Assembly (NCBI GenBank): GCA_947683625.1
Contig: CANTUR010000145.1
Span: 3,923,501-3,987,500, forward strand
Direction: 5' to 3'
Length of the DNA: 64,000 nt
Origin: Mallotus nudiflorus
Taxonomy: Eukaryota > Streptophyta > Magnoliopsida > Malpighiales > Euphorbiaceae
Shown: positions 1-11,763 of the stretch, piece by piece
How the letters are laid out: each line of letters starts with the position of its first letter
Numbering within the stretch: position 1 is the first letter of the stretch
Notes under the pieces: generated by a model
Databases searched by the model: none
What the model was told of the DNA's origin: nothing
What the model saw: only the letters and a program-made list of their open reading frames with translations
Translations under genes and position numbers: made by a program

Positions 1-1839
1 AATATAAACCATATATATACTAGAAATATACCAAAAATAAACCAAATATATGTCGAGTATATATACATCAAAAAAATTCAATTTAATTATAAAATAAACC
101 AGAAATAAACTATATATATACTTAAAAACATTTTAAGTATAATTCAATAATAAAACATGCATTTAATTTAAAATATACCTAAGCAATTATTAAACCATTT
201 ATGCATATTTAATAAAATTTAAACATACATTTCTAAAACATGCAATCCTAAAACACGTATATATAAAATAACAACTCATAGTTGTGCGCTCCACGAGACA
301 GGTATGACGGACCTGGTCCACTAGGCCTTGGTCTTAGCGCAACTAAACAAACAAACGACAACATGAAATCAGAATGAATCTAACGAAATTCTAAAGACTC
401 GATCTAAAACACCGGACACAAATTAAGAATAAGGATTTGATCAGATGTCACGTTTTACAAGAATCCTACCAAAAATTTGGTAGAACTTCCCCTGTAAAAT
501 GGACATCTCTCTACTCGGAAAGTAGAGCTGGTCCTACATGAAAACATACTTCGGGAATACACAGCCACACAACCCCTCGGTCGGACTCCCAAACTACAAT
601 TCTACCGACCGAGGTTCACATTTCATAAGATAAACACAAAACACATTAAAATGCCAAAAATATCAAAAACACCCTTTATAAATCAAAATATAGCAAATTA
701 AATATTTAAAACACTGAAAATAATTATTTTACCAATAATTACAATAAAACCCTAATTTTTAATAAAATATTATTAAAAATAAAAAATTCTTGATAATTCA
801 TAAATATTAACCAAAATTCATTTCATAAATCCAAATTACATGATTAGCCCTAAAACATATTAAAAATCAATAAAAACTCATTTATTTACAAAAATAGTAT
901 ATTATATATAATTTGAAAATAATTTTTGAAAAATAGATTTAATTAGTTAAAAATAGTAAATAATTTATAAAAATCATTTTTATACCTCAAATAATGATTA
1001 AAACCAACTTAACTTAATTTTTAACCAATTTATTACCAAAATACCCCTAGTTATATATAATTTCGCATAATATACTATAATTATTTAAAAATTCACTAAA
1101 AATTATACAATTGCTCAAAAATTAATTTCTCAACATATAATTCAATAAAATCAATAATTATACTCAATTAACTCATTAATTTTAACAAAATACTTATTTA
1201 ACCTAATTTTCCAAAAATCACCTAAACTAAATAAATTCATAATAATTATACAAAAATAAAAAAAATTAAATCCTAAAAACACCATAAATCACAATTTCAT
1301 AATTTATTTAATTAATTTACGAAAATTAGAAAATATTAATAAAATAATAAAAAATTCACAAAAATCAAAATAATTTCCAAAAATTCTACAAAAATTACAG
1401 GATGTAGATGGAGCTACTAGGATCAATCTTTGTGAAGGAAGTAAGCTTGAATCATTAGAATCGAAGTTCAAAAAATTCAAGAACACAAAGTGGCCGAAAA
1501 TGAAAATTGGTTACCAAGGAAAATCTAGACCAAATCAAGTGAAACCAATCTTGGAAATGCACTTACCAGAGCTCAAGGAAGAGATAGAAACCAGCGGTGT
1601 CCAATTTGGTGGCCATAAAAGGGTTGAATGGCGTTGAGCTAGGATTCGGCTTTCTTGATTTACAACGACCAAAACTCATCGAAAATGGAAGCTACAGGTG
1701 GTGGAATGAGCTGGAGAGGGTGGTGGCACACCGGAAAGCACACCGACGGTGAGGGAAGAGGTTACAGCGGCGGGGATTGGGGGTGGGGATGCATCGGGCG
1801 AGAGGTTGAAGGCAATGGCACAATACGTAATTAAGATAA

Positions 1840-1912
<73 letters not shown>

Positions 1913-2343
1913 ATATTATAGTTAAAAATAATTCTACACCGCATGTTAAAAAAAATCAAACTAATATCTATATACATATACATATATATATAATACATTT
2001 TAATTAAATAAAAATATATAATATATACTTAATAAAAAATAACCCTAAAATGCTATATATATATATATGCATGTATATGTATATATATTAAAATGATAAT
2101 TAAAATCGTGCATGAACTCATGCAATTAAGTAAAACAGACTAATAGAAATAATAACTATTTATTTAGGTTTTAATTTTTTCAAAAATAAAATTCTCGGGA
2201 AAATTTTATATAAGAAAATTAAAATAATTAAAAATAACTTTAATAATTATCAACTAATTAAATAATCAAATATATTTATCAAAATTATTAACATTGCATA
2301 TCCCGATGCAGTTTAAAATTATTTAAAATCTCGGGATATTACA
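1..2343 (-). repeat. Tekay-family LTR, reverse strand, cut by window edge
   Basis: Read on the reverse strand, this stretch matches the two long LTRs at 7215-10432 and 15432-18671. Shared landmarks are the start TGTAATATCCCG (ending at 2343), the GC-rich block (about 1600-1810 here) and the block with AGTTGCGC and GGACCAGG (about 295-360). It is clearly more diverged from those two LTRs than they are from each other. The right end (LTR 5' end) is complete and the other end lies outside the window. No purine tract precedes the LTR at 2344 onward, so it is not the 3' LTR of an intact copy. It is either a 5' LTR or a solo LTR. It probably inserted into the SIRE-type LTR that starts at 2344. Confidence 0.85.
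1843..1910. repeat. (AT)n microsatellite
   Basis: Nearly pure AT dinucleotide run of about 68 bp inside the reverse-strand Tekay LTR. The two other LTR copies have only short AT runs at the matching place, so the expansion is specific to this copy. Confidence 0.9.
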
Positions 2344-3171
2344 AAATTCAAATTTATTCAAGAGAAAATCACGGCTTCAATTTGTGTATAGCTGTCTGAC
2401 AGTATTCTACACTTCAGATTGCATAGCTCTTAGTATTTTGGACATATCCTGAGCTAAAGAAGTCCAATTTAGGTGATTAAAAATGATATGGAAAAATAAT
2501 TCAAATATCTACAGCTTTCATGAAGAAAGTATGGGCAAATTTAAATTTCTTTAGGAGCAAATCATGGCTTCAATCACAATTTTGATCCATAAATAGCTGT
2601 CTGATAGCATTAGTCTCAATGATTCAAAATATTGATGTTGGACACATCATTTGCACCTTTAACAGCTATAGTTTTTAGTATAAATACCTCTAGAGCTTAA
2701 TGGAAGTTAAGCAACTTGTTTATCATTCATTATTTCTTAAGCATTCATTGAGCTCCCAAATTCTCTTAAACAATTCTTTGTTTGTATAACTCTTGTGAGA
2801 GTTGGGTGTGTGTTAGAAATAAAGTTTTTCTTCATCTTAAATCTTGGGTTAGATTAGAAGGGAAGCGAGATTTATTTCTAAAGGAATTAGTTTAAGTGTT
2901 ATCCATTGAAACACTTGGATTTTGGTTTTTTGAATGAGCCTTGAAAACTCATGTTGAAAGGTTATAAGAGTGAGCCATAAAACTCTTATATAATCTCAAT
3001 CCTATGAATAAGTTAGGTGGAGACGTAAGATTGTTGTTGAATATGAACTCCTTAAATCTTTGTGTTCTTTATTCTTCCTTCTCAACTTCTATTTTATTCT
3101 TGCAAAGAATTCTTTTAATTTCTCATTTTTATTTGATAGTCCTATCCCCCCCCCCTCTAGGGCCCTTTTCA
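2344..3171 (+). repeat. SIRE-type LTR, 3' portion
   Basis: Matches the 3' two-thirds of the SIRE-1 LTRs (28625-30111 and 36716-38146). It has one copy of the internal 193-bp repeat (core around 2430), the TATA box TATAAATA near 2680, and the C-rich run and final TTTTCA at 3166-3171. The 5' part is missing at the junction with the Tekay LTR. No primer-binding site follows, so this was a 3' or solo LTR. The missing 5' part may lie left of the window if the Tekay LTR inserted into it. Confidence 0.85.
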
Positions 3172-3470
3172 TTAATTTATATTAGTTTAAATAAATGTTC
3201 ATTTAATTAGAATATAAAATATAATTTTATATGAATTAGAACAAAATATATTACATAATTCCTAATTGTAATAGGAAATACAATTTAAATTATAATTTAA
3301 TTTGATTTCAATTGATAAATTACTTAATTATCCAACTCTTATATAATAAATGATGAAAATTATTTTCTAAATTTATGTGTTCCCCTTGTACATTTACATA
3401 TATTGCTCCTAAAAATTTTCTTTTGAAAAATTTTTACAATAAATTACCTTTCCAGCTCGATGGTTATAAT
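3172..3470. other. AT-rich spacer, nothing recognised
   Basis: Very AT-rich sequence with no coding potential, no repeat shared with the rest of the window and no terminal repeats that I can see. Confidence 0.5.
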
Positions 3471-3478
3471 GATGAGGG

Positions 3479-3889
3479 CATGGGCATGCATTTGGTCAAT
3501 TTGGTCAATTTTGGGGCTTTTTTTTTTTACCAAATCGAATTAATTGAACCAAGAACTAAACTAAACTAATTAAACTGAATTGAACAAAAAATTAAACATT
3601 TTAAACTAAAAATTAAACTTATCAAACAAAATTGAGCTTTTACAAATATTAATTATTTAGTATTTTTATTATATTATTATACTATTTAAAAAAATAAAAA
3701 AATAAAATAAAATTTCTATTTGTTCGGTTATTTTGGTTAAAAAAAAATTTTAAGTACAAAATTGAACCAAATTGAACAAAATTTTTGGTTTAGCTCGATT
3801 CAATTCATAAAAATTGAAAATAGAATATTAAAAAATTGAACTGAATTGGGTCAATTTAGTTTTTAGTTTGGTAATCTTGCACACCCTTA
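3479..3889. mobile_element. hAT-like MITE, 411 bp
   Basis: Flanked by a perfect 8-bp direct repeat GATGAGGG (3471-3478 and 3890-3897), the target size of hAT elements. The ends are imperfect inverted repeats: GGGCATGCA at the left and TGCACACCCTTA at the right. The inside is built of degenerate AATTGAACCAAATTG-like words, as in common plant non-autonomous hAT elements. There is no transposase. Confidence 0.75.
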
Positions 3890-3897
3890 GATGAGGG

Positions 3898-4812
3898 GAC
3901 TGCAATATTAACAAGAAAAGCATCCCTTAAGGGTTCTCTTGCCATATATAGTATATTATTATTTATTCCTAAAATTTAACTCAATATTTTTAAATATTTA
4001 TTAAGAACAATTGTTATTTACTAATTCTTCTAAGATTAAAATAAAATTCATATCCATAAAAAAAATTCATCAATTTATCATAATTCAATTTAGATGATAT
4101 GTTAATATAGTCAATGCCAATTTAAAAATTAGGGTTGCTTTTAACCAAACTTGATAAAAAAAAACTAGTGCTCACGGTGCTCTCAATGTTCTATAGTTTG
4201 TTCAAGTGGTGGAACTAATCTTAGGACTAGTTACTCCCCCTTTCTCAGTCTTAGTTTCAATTTTCTTATCATTTTACTTTTAGATATAATTTCTTAATAA
4301 TTTACTAGCATCAATGTTTGTAGTTTTTCTTGGATTTTTTTGTGTTTTGTGCAACAAGTATTCTAGATTTGTTGCAATATTATGGATTTAGGATATAAAC
4401 TCCATCTTCCTAAAGTTGAATGGTTGCCAGAGCTCTTCTTTCATGTTGAATTAGTCAACATTAGCTTTAATGGAGCCAAACTTCCAGTATCTTTGTTTTG
4501 TGCAAAGAAATAAGCAATATCGATGGGTCAATCTTCAAATGTACTTAAAAGTTAAACTTAGTCCAAGGAGCACAAAGCTTGCTTATGGTGGGTCATAGCT
4601 ACATCTTCAAACTAGATCTACCATAATAAAAGCTTGCACAAAGGAGTGCATCTATTGTTGCTATTACAACTAAAAAATTAGGGTTTCTCCTATGTTGGAA
4701 GATACCAAATTTAGGCCTAATTACTTGTATTGGTCTTATGAGCTTGCTTATTAGGTTTTGTTTTTTGGAAAATCCCTTTGTAATGTTTATCTTAATTAAT
4801 GAAGTTTAATCA

Positions 4813-4845
<33 letters not shown>

Positions 4846-5454
4846 ATGAATGCTAAGAGAGTTATAATTTTGTATGCAATAACCTTTTTTTTTTACTTTT
4901 CTCTCCTTACCTAACCTTCTCCTTTCTCTCTACTAGTTTTTCTTCGTTCTTCTTATTGCTTCCTTAATGGCCAAAAACCACTTAATTCCTACAATTTTTT
5001 TTCTTTAATGATGTATTTTAGTTAATTTTGAGATTAATCTCAAGTAAGTGAGGTTTTTTTCAGTAGTTAAATAATTTTTTGTTGTTAGTTATTTTGGTGT
5101 TGTTGATATGTCCTATGATCTGTCCAATGGAGTTGTAGGTTGATAGATCATGCTGGTATCAAGTCAGAAATAGAAGATGCTTGAAGAAAATTGAAAGATC
5201 CAACTCCAGTCGACACCTTCATCACCTTTTGTATGATGTTCTAGATAGAAGGCTTCTTCTTATATCCTCTAAGAGGATATTTCTCTTTCTTTTATTTTAT
5301 TGTGTATTTTAGGGAGAAATATCTTTTATTAATATTTAGAGTTATTTTTCAATAATTTCTCTATATTAAAACTTTTAACTCTATATGTGGTTGAATGAAA
5401 TCACCATAGTTATTAAAAAAAATATATAGTAAATGCTTATAACTATCAATTAGT
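3898..5454. other. Unassigned AT-rich region; possible LINE 3' ends
   Basis: No convincing coding region. Two places look like the 3' ends of reverse-transcribed elements: a UTR-like stretch ending in an AT run (about 4700-4845) and another ending in an A-run near 5415. No reverse transcriptase or endonuclease reading frame goes with either, so the LINE reading is only a possibility. The right edge is where the SIRE-2 gag reading fades out. Confidence 0.3.
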
Positions 5455-5572
5455 TGTAATCCTGTGAAGATAATTAAACTTCTTATCCTTTTTAAAGGAT
5501 TTCTTCAACTTTAGGCATTTGGATTTAATATGACCTTGTTTGTTACATCCATAACAAATGACTTGATTCTTG
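5455..5572 (-). pseudogene. SIRE-2 gag, zinc-knuckle fragment
   Basis: On the reverse strand this encodes CYGCNKQGHIKSKC, a complete CX2CX4HX4C zinc knuckle of a copia Gag, followed by a lysine-rich tail. It is the C-terminal piece of the gag at 7129-7214 and 18677-19445. A family-D solo LTR and the Tekay element separate the pieces. The reading fades near 5455, where SIRE-2 is truncated. Protease and later pol domains of this element are not in the window. Confidence 0.7.
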
Positions 5573-7128
5573 TGTTAGGTTATGAGATTCAAAATGCAAT
5601 ACAAATTTAAAAATTAATCATAAAACCTGAACCAGGATCCATATAATTCAATTTACCAATTGATTTAGGGTTTCTAAAAACCTTACCACATATGCAAAGA
5701 ATATGCAAGAATGCTGGAAGGACTACAGGAGGTTCACTCCGATGACACCTTACCTCTAGCTTTTAGTTTTCTAGGCCGGATTAAGATGTATCCAAATGAA
5801 TATGTCCGCTATAAGTATCCATATGAATAACCTTAAATCAAAATGAATGTGTGTGTGTGATAGCACCTTTTTCTTGATTGTCTCATAACTTAAGAACTCT
5901 GTGTTTTATTTTCTAATAGTAAAGAAAATGAATTTTAGTGGCAAAATAATAAGTATGTGAAACCTTAAAGAATATGTTATATTTATAGACCTCTCAATTG
6001 GAGTTTTATTTACCAAACTGAATTTTGGTAATTTCTCACTTACCAAAATGCTTTTGGTATATTCCACTTATTCTAATTTAGATTTTATTCAAATACCAAA
6101 TAAAAAATAGTTTCCTATTTATTTAAGATAACTATTACCTATATATATATATATATATATACAATTATTTATTTCCATAGAGCTTTATTAGGTTTCATAA
6201 ACCCATATTTATTTTGGGCCTGTTCTAAGTGTGTGACTTTGTAGGTTCATATGACATTGGCAGTGGGCCTAAAATCCTTATTTAGGCCTACAAGTCATAA
6301 GTGGCCTCTAGTAAGACATTATGACTATCCAAGACATTATGACTATCTAAGTCATGTGAAGGTCAATAATCTGACATAACCTAATTTACAATGAATATTG
6401 TAGTCCTTTTATTACTTGATATCTTGATTGAATATAAGGCATAGTTTATATCATCCTTATACAATTCAATAATATTATTTTTTGATTCCAAGTAGACTAA
6501 GAATGATAACTCTTTATCAATTCCCTTTAGCATAGCCATGCATCCTCAGTCTATCTTATCAAGGGGCCTATAAGTATCTTACTTAAATTAAATGAGGGTC
6601 AAATTCGTTTTAAATCACTCATATTTCTCATAACTCATTTTATATCCAACAACAATATATTTTATTATATGGTTAAATATAATGTTAGATTGTATCAAAA
6701 TACAAAATAGTTATATAGAAATCCGTGGTGATTTCAAAGTCAGACGACTAAATCAATATTACTGTGATGAGAATTACTTATGACAATTATTTATGTAGTA
6801 TTCTCATGATGGGTCAATCTAGTACATTATTTCTCAAATAAGTACAAATGAGTTGACTTAATATCTCATATTCATGATTAGTAAAACATAATCATCAAGT
6901 AACATCATACTCACCTTTATATATTATAATGACTAGGGATAATTTGAATAGAACTCATATTTAATCTAAGAGTTTTACTATCAAGTCACATACTTGATGA
7001 CCTTAGGAAGAATTGACTATTAAAGTAATTATAATAGCAGAAAATGATAATGAAAATGCCTTTTTATTAATAAAATTATAAAGTCAAAACATGGTCATAC
7101 ATAATTAACCTAGTGCATATCACTAACA
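5573..7128 (-). repeat. Family-D solo LTR, reverse strand
   Basis: Reverse-strand LTR of 1556 bp starting TGTTAGTGATATGCAC (ending at 7128) and finishing with TAACA at 5573. It is homologous along its length to the LTR at 46833-48408 and to the solo LTR at 52763-54296. Neither side has internal element sequence, since SIRE-2 gag flanks both ends, so it is a solo LTR. The flanks in LTR orientation are TAAGG and CAAGA, which match at three of five bases. That may be a decayed target duplication. Confidence 0.85.
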
Positions 7129-7214
7129 CCTTAATGCATGAATCTTGCTTCTTGAACCCTTTTCTCTTCTTCATGATGAGATTTTTAATTTTTCTTGAAT
7201 CATGGCATACATAT
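7129..7214 (-). pseudogene. SIRE-2 gag, middle fragment
   Basis: Short reverse-strand piece of SIRE-2 gag between the family-D solo LTR and the Tekay element. Its reading frame runs on from the larger gag piece right of Tekay once the CATAT duplication (7210-7214 and 18672-18676) is counted once. It then meets an in-frame TGA. It is identified by context and frame continuity rather than by a domain of its own. Confidence 0.65.
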
Positions 7215-10200
7215 TGTAATATCCCGTATTTTTAAACATTTTTACACTGTACCGGGATATGCAGTGTTAATAATTTTTGTATATATATATTATGATATTT
7301 TACGAGTTGATATGTATTTAAAACCTATTTTAATTATTGTGTATTATTTACAGTGCTTTACGTAAAATTTTCCTGGAACTTGCATTTTCGGGGAAATTTT
7401 CACGTAAATATTTTATTATTAATTATTTTAAACATATTTTCGGACTTGCATGAACTCATACGTATTTTTAAAATACTAAACACCGTGTATACATGTAATT
7501 ATTTATTTAATTAGGGTTTAATATATTACCCTAATATTTTATTATTGTTTATTTATTTTATTGTTATTTAATTATTTTTAATTAATATTAAATTTTAAAA
7601 TATTAAATATTAAGTGTGTGGTGTATATTTAATGTGTGTAATTTAATATTATTTTAATAAATAGTATAAAGTATATATATATACATATTATAAGTTAAAA
7701 ACCAAAACTTTTGGAAAATTACCATTTTGCCCCCGTGTGCATCTTCTTCCCCGATCACCTTCCCCGCGCAAATCCGGTTGCTGCCATCCGGCATGCCACC
7801 ACCTTCCCCAGCCTCTTTCGCCGCCTGTAGCAGCTGATTCCGGTGCCTGGAAGCCATTTTTGGCCGGAGAAGCTGAAAGTCGAACCACCGTCGATCATGA
7901 CGATTCCGGCCACCATTTTCGACACCGCCGGTCTCTTTCTTCTCCTTGAGCTCCGGTGATTGTGATTCTAGCTTTGGTTTGAGCTGAATTGGTCTTGATT
8001 TGCTTAGGTTTCAAATTTTCAATTTCGGCCTATTAGGGTTTTTGATTTTTTTGAGCTTCGAATTGATTGATTCATGAAAACTCCCTTCACAAATGTTAAT
8101 CCTAGTAGCTTAATCTTCATGTGTGAATTTTTGTGGAATTTTTGGAGATTATTTGGATTTTTGGGTATTTTTGAATATTTTAATATTATTTTCTAATTTT
8201 AAGAAATTAATTAAATAAATTATGAAATTGTGTTTTATGGTAATTATAGGTGTTGAAATGAATTATAGGAATTTATTTGGAATTTTTATATTTTTATTTT
8301 GAATTATTTAAGTTTATGTAATTTTGGGAAATTAGGGTTAATTGTGTTTTTAATTGAAATTAATTGGTTAATTGAGCTTAATTATTAATATTATTGATAA
8401 ATATGTTGAGAAAATTAATTTTGGATAATTGTATAATTTTTGGTGAATTTTTGAAGTAATTTTAGTATATTTATATATATAGGGGTATTTTGGTAATTTT
8501 ACCAAAAATTGGCTAAAAATGTAATTTAATTGGTTTTAATAGTTATTTAAGGTATAAAAATGATTTCTACAAATTATTTGGTATTTTTAACTAATTAAAA
8601 CTATTTTTCGTGAATTATTTTCAATTATATATATAATATACGGTTTTTCTAATAAAATGAGTTTTTATCGATTTTTACTGTGTTTAAAGGTTAATTATGT
8701 AATTTTTACTTATAAAATGTATTTATGTGATATAAGGGTATTTTTGGTATTTCTAAACTTTTTCTATGATTGTGGACCCCGATCGGTAGACTATAGTTTA
8801 GAGTCCGACCGAGGGGTTGTGAATGTAATTTTGCATTTATTTTCAAAGTGTGTTTCTTTGCAGGGTCGGCTCTACTCTTTGAGTAGAAAGATGTCCGTTT
8901 TATGGGGGAGGTTCTGCCGAATTTTCGGTAGAATTCTCGTAAAATGTGATGTCCGGTCGAACCCTAATCTCAATTCTGTGTTTAATACTCTAGATCGAAT
9001 TCTAGGATTTTTTGTTAGGTTTATTCTAATGTCGGTTGTTTATTGTTTGTTTAGTTGCGCCGAGACCGAGGGCTAGTGGACCAGGCCCGTCGGACCCATC
9101 TCGAGGAGCGCACTAGTGTGAGTTACTATTATATATATATATATATGCTTAGGATGCATGATTTAGAAATGCATGTTTTATTTTGATTAAATATGCATAA
9201 ATAATATGATTTATATTTAAGTATGTCCTTAGTTTATTGTGGTTTATTTTTGGTATATATTAAATTATATGAATGTTTTGTTAATAAATTATATTTAAAA
9301 TGTTTTTAAATATATTTCTAGCTTAATTTATAATTTGATTGGATTCATTTGACATATATATACTCAAAATATACCTGGTTTACTTTTGGTATATTTTCGG
9401 TATATATATGGTTTATATTGTTATTTTATTTAAATTCATGCATCATTTATTTGTGAATGGATGTTTTATAATTATTAATGAAGGATATCAATAGAACGTG
9501 CTACCTAGTGGGCAGCACTAGGACCGAGTATGTACCGGTACGCTTATAGCAAATAGGCTATACTACTAACTATTTGTGGGTATTGATTGAATATGATTAT
9601 TTGATGTATGAGATATGGTTTGGAGGTGTGATTGTTGGAGCTCGGTTGACCAAGTGTCTTGGGGCCAATCACACTGGCAGTCAGACTGCTGGAGCTCGGT
9701 TGACTTAGTGTCTCGGGGCCAGTCTACTGTCTAAATGGATTAAGTGGATATATTTGGATTAAGTGAGCCTGTATCGCTAGAGTGTTGTCTAACACTGTTT
9801 GAGGTTTCGATATCATAGGGTTCTATTTGATCCTTCATAAACCGTGATTTTCAATAAAATATATAAAAATGATTTTTACTGCATCTGTGTGAATTTGCCT
9901 GTATATATACATATTAGATATATATACTGTTGACTGTATGCATTGTCACTTAGTATGCATGTATATATACTATAGTAATTCACTCAGTGAGGTCTGACTC
10001 CCCTCCGTTGACTATTTTTCAGGAGAGTCATCATCTTCAGACCTCAGTAGCAAGCTTGTACGCCGGATTTCTTCCGCCCCAGCTTCTTTGTGTAAATTGC
10101 TTACTTGAGTCTTATCTTTTTTATAATCTAGACATTGTAGTAGTTGTAAATTAATTGTGGGATTTTATGTATTTTATTTATGTGAGATATTGTATTATAT

Positions 10201-10432
10201 TTGAAACTAGATTTGTATTAAAAGATTATATATATATGAAATGTCGAGGATTTGATTTAAATCCAGTTGATTGAAATGTTATGGTGATATTTATGATTTT
10301 TATTTCCGCTGCATTATATATTGTTATTACTATTGCATGTTTGATTTTATTTTTAGGCTTGCTATGGGTTCCGGATTCGAAAGAATTCCCGTTCCCTAGC
10401 GCCGATCATGGCCCCTATTTTGCGTCGTGACA
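7215..10432 (+). repeat. Tekay 5' LTR
   Basis: Runs from TGTAATATCCCG to GTGACA. It contains a GC-rich island (about 7726-7965) in a very AT-rich context and an AT-rich middle. A 55-bp-spaced direct repeat of TGGAGCTCGGTTGAC lies at about 9635 and 9690, and a small perfect hairpin CCTAGTG/CACTAGG at about 9512-9530. Compared with the 3' LTR it lacks 27 bp inside the GC island. Most other differences that I aligned are C/T or G/A. Short reading frames across the GC island occur on both strands, and I do not treat them as genes. Confidence 0.95.
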
Positions 10433-10436
10433 AAGT

Positions 10437-10448
10437 TGGTATCAGAGC
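10437..10448 (+). other. Tekay primer-binding site (initiator Met tRNA)
   Basis: TGGTATCAGAGC starts four bases after the 5' LTR. It is the standard complement to the 3' end of plant initiator methionine tRNA, the primer for minus-strand synthesis. Confidence 0.95.
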
Positions 10449-10628
10449 GGAGTTCTGTGTCAGGGCTTAGTTATGTGAGTTGTGGCCGTAGTTTTAAAGT
10501 TATGTTTTCTGTTGAACTACTGCAGTGAATTAGGTTCGAGTACGTCTTGATAAGTATTCCTTGCTTAGTTTTCTGCGTTATTCCTCCGTTGTCTGTTTTG
10601 TCTGAATCCTTCCATTTGTCTTTTCAGA

Positions 10629-11763
10629 ATGAGGAGGCGAGCGCGTGTCGCTCCACCGGTTGTTGAGGCCAAGGATGATGAGTCTTTTCAGGACTAGATT
10701 TTACCTCCTGAGCAGCCAGTTAGACGTAGAGGTCGTGGCAGAGGTAGACCTCGAGGAGCGGCAGGTCACCGTAGGCAGAGAGAGTTACAGGATGAGGAGC
10801 CTGTTGAGCCTGAGTTTGATGTTCCTGTTCCTCCAGTTGTTCAGCCTGTTCAGCCTGCCTATCATCAAGGTATGTCTGACCCTGAGGTAGCTTTGTTCTA
10901 TGCCCGAGTTGGCAGGATTACGTTTGACGGTACTTCCGATCCGTTAGATTTTCTACACGCAATCGAGACTAGGACTCGGACTGCTCACACAGAGTACCAG
11001 CGGATCATGATCGTTGAGTTGTCTATCGAGGGACCAGCCTTAGATTGGTTCATTCAGATGATCCAGCCTTATATGATGACGATGACCTGGGCTCAGTTTC
11101 GAGAGCGGTTTATGAGAAGATTCTATCCAGAGCCTCTCCGTATGAGTTATCGTCTTCGACTGACCAATATTTCTCACGGTGATCGATCAGTAGAGGAGTA
11201 TACCCGAGAGTTTCTTCGTCTGGGTAGATATGCAGAGGATCTGATGCAAGATCAGTATTTTACGGTCACTACCTACGTTACTGGTTTGGGTTTAGCTTTT
11301 GCTGGTATGCCTACAGCAGGCCTTACTCTCGAGTCTGTGATTGAGTTAGCTAAGGAGATTGAGCTGAGGCTAGTTAAGCAGGGAGCGATGCCTGATTACT
11401 ACCAGCTAGGAGTTCAATTGAGTGGATTGCAGGCTACTCCGTATTCGAGTTTTCATGTTGGATCAAGTAGTCAGCAGCGAGGTCCGACTCAGTAGAGTCA
11501 GAGGGCAGCAGCAGCAGCGAGTGCATCAGAGCAGTAGACATGGCCGTGGAGGTCAGCGTAGACCATTCAGATTTGGGTCAGGTGCTTCGAGCAGCAGCAG
11601 TGGTCGTAGTTCTGGATCAACTGCTAGTGTATGCCAGACTTGCGGTAGAGTCCATCAGGGATCGTGTTATCTGACACCACTGACATGCTTCAGATGCGGG
11701 CAGACAGGACATTTTGCCAGATCGTGTCCTTATTTCGGGTATCAGCAGCAGCAGATTCCATGA
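10629..11763 (+). pseudogene. gag: Tekay gag (broken)
   Basis: Capsid and nucleocapsid precursor. The likely start is the ATG at 10629, giving an Arg-rich N terminus. An in-frame TAG follows at 10695-10697. The frame then stays open from 10698 to a TAG at 11493-11495 and includes the Retrotrans_gag region (ALDWF, RFYPEPLR, EEYTREFLRLGRYA). A frameshift at about 11495-11510, in a CAG-repeat stretch, moves the reading to the frame that carries CFRCGQTGHFARSC. That is a complete CX2CX4HX4C zinc knuckle near 11685-11730. A TGA at 11761-11763 then interrupts the frame shared with pol. With two or more stops and a frameshift it cannot yield full Gag. Confidence 0.9.

Noticed and set aside
4700..5425. 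Possible LINE 3' ends
   Set aside because: Only UTR-like text and an A-run are visible. No endonuclease, RT or target duplication, so I left the region unassigned.
7654..7949. Overlapping open frames on both strands in the Tekay LTR GC island (and at 15871-16266)
   Set aside because: They overlap on opposite strands, end at LTR-specific points and show no domain. They follow from GC-rich composition without stops.
8657..9076. 139-codon open frame in the Tekay 5' LTR (partner at 16960-17319)
   Set aside because: No recognised domain and AT-driven amino-acid content. The frame differs in length between LTR copies. LTR sequence is not expected to code here.
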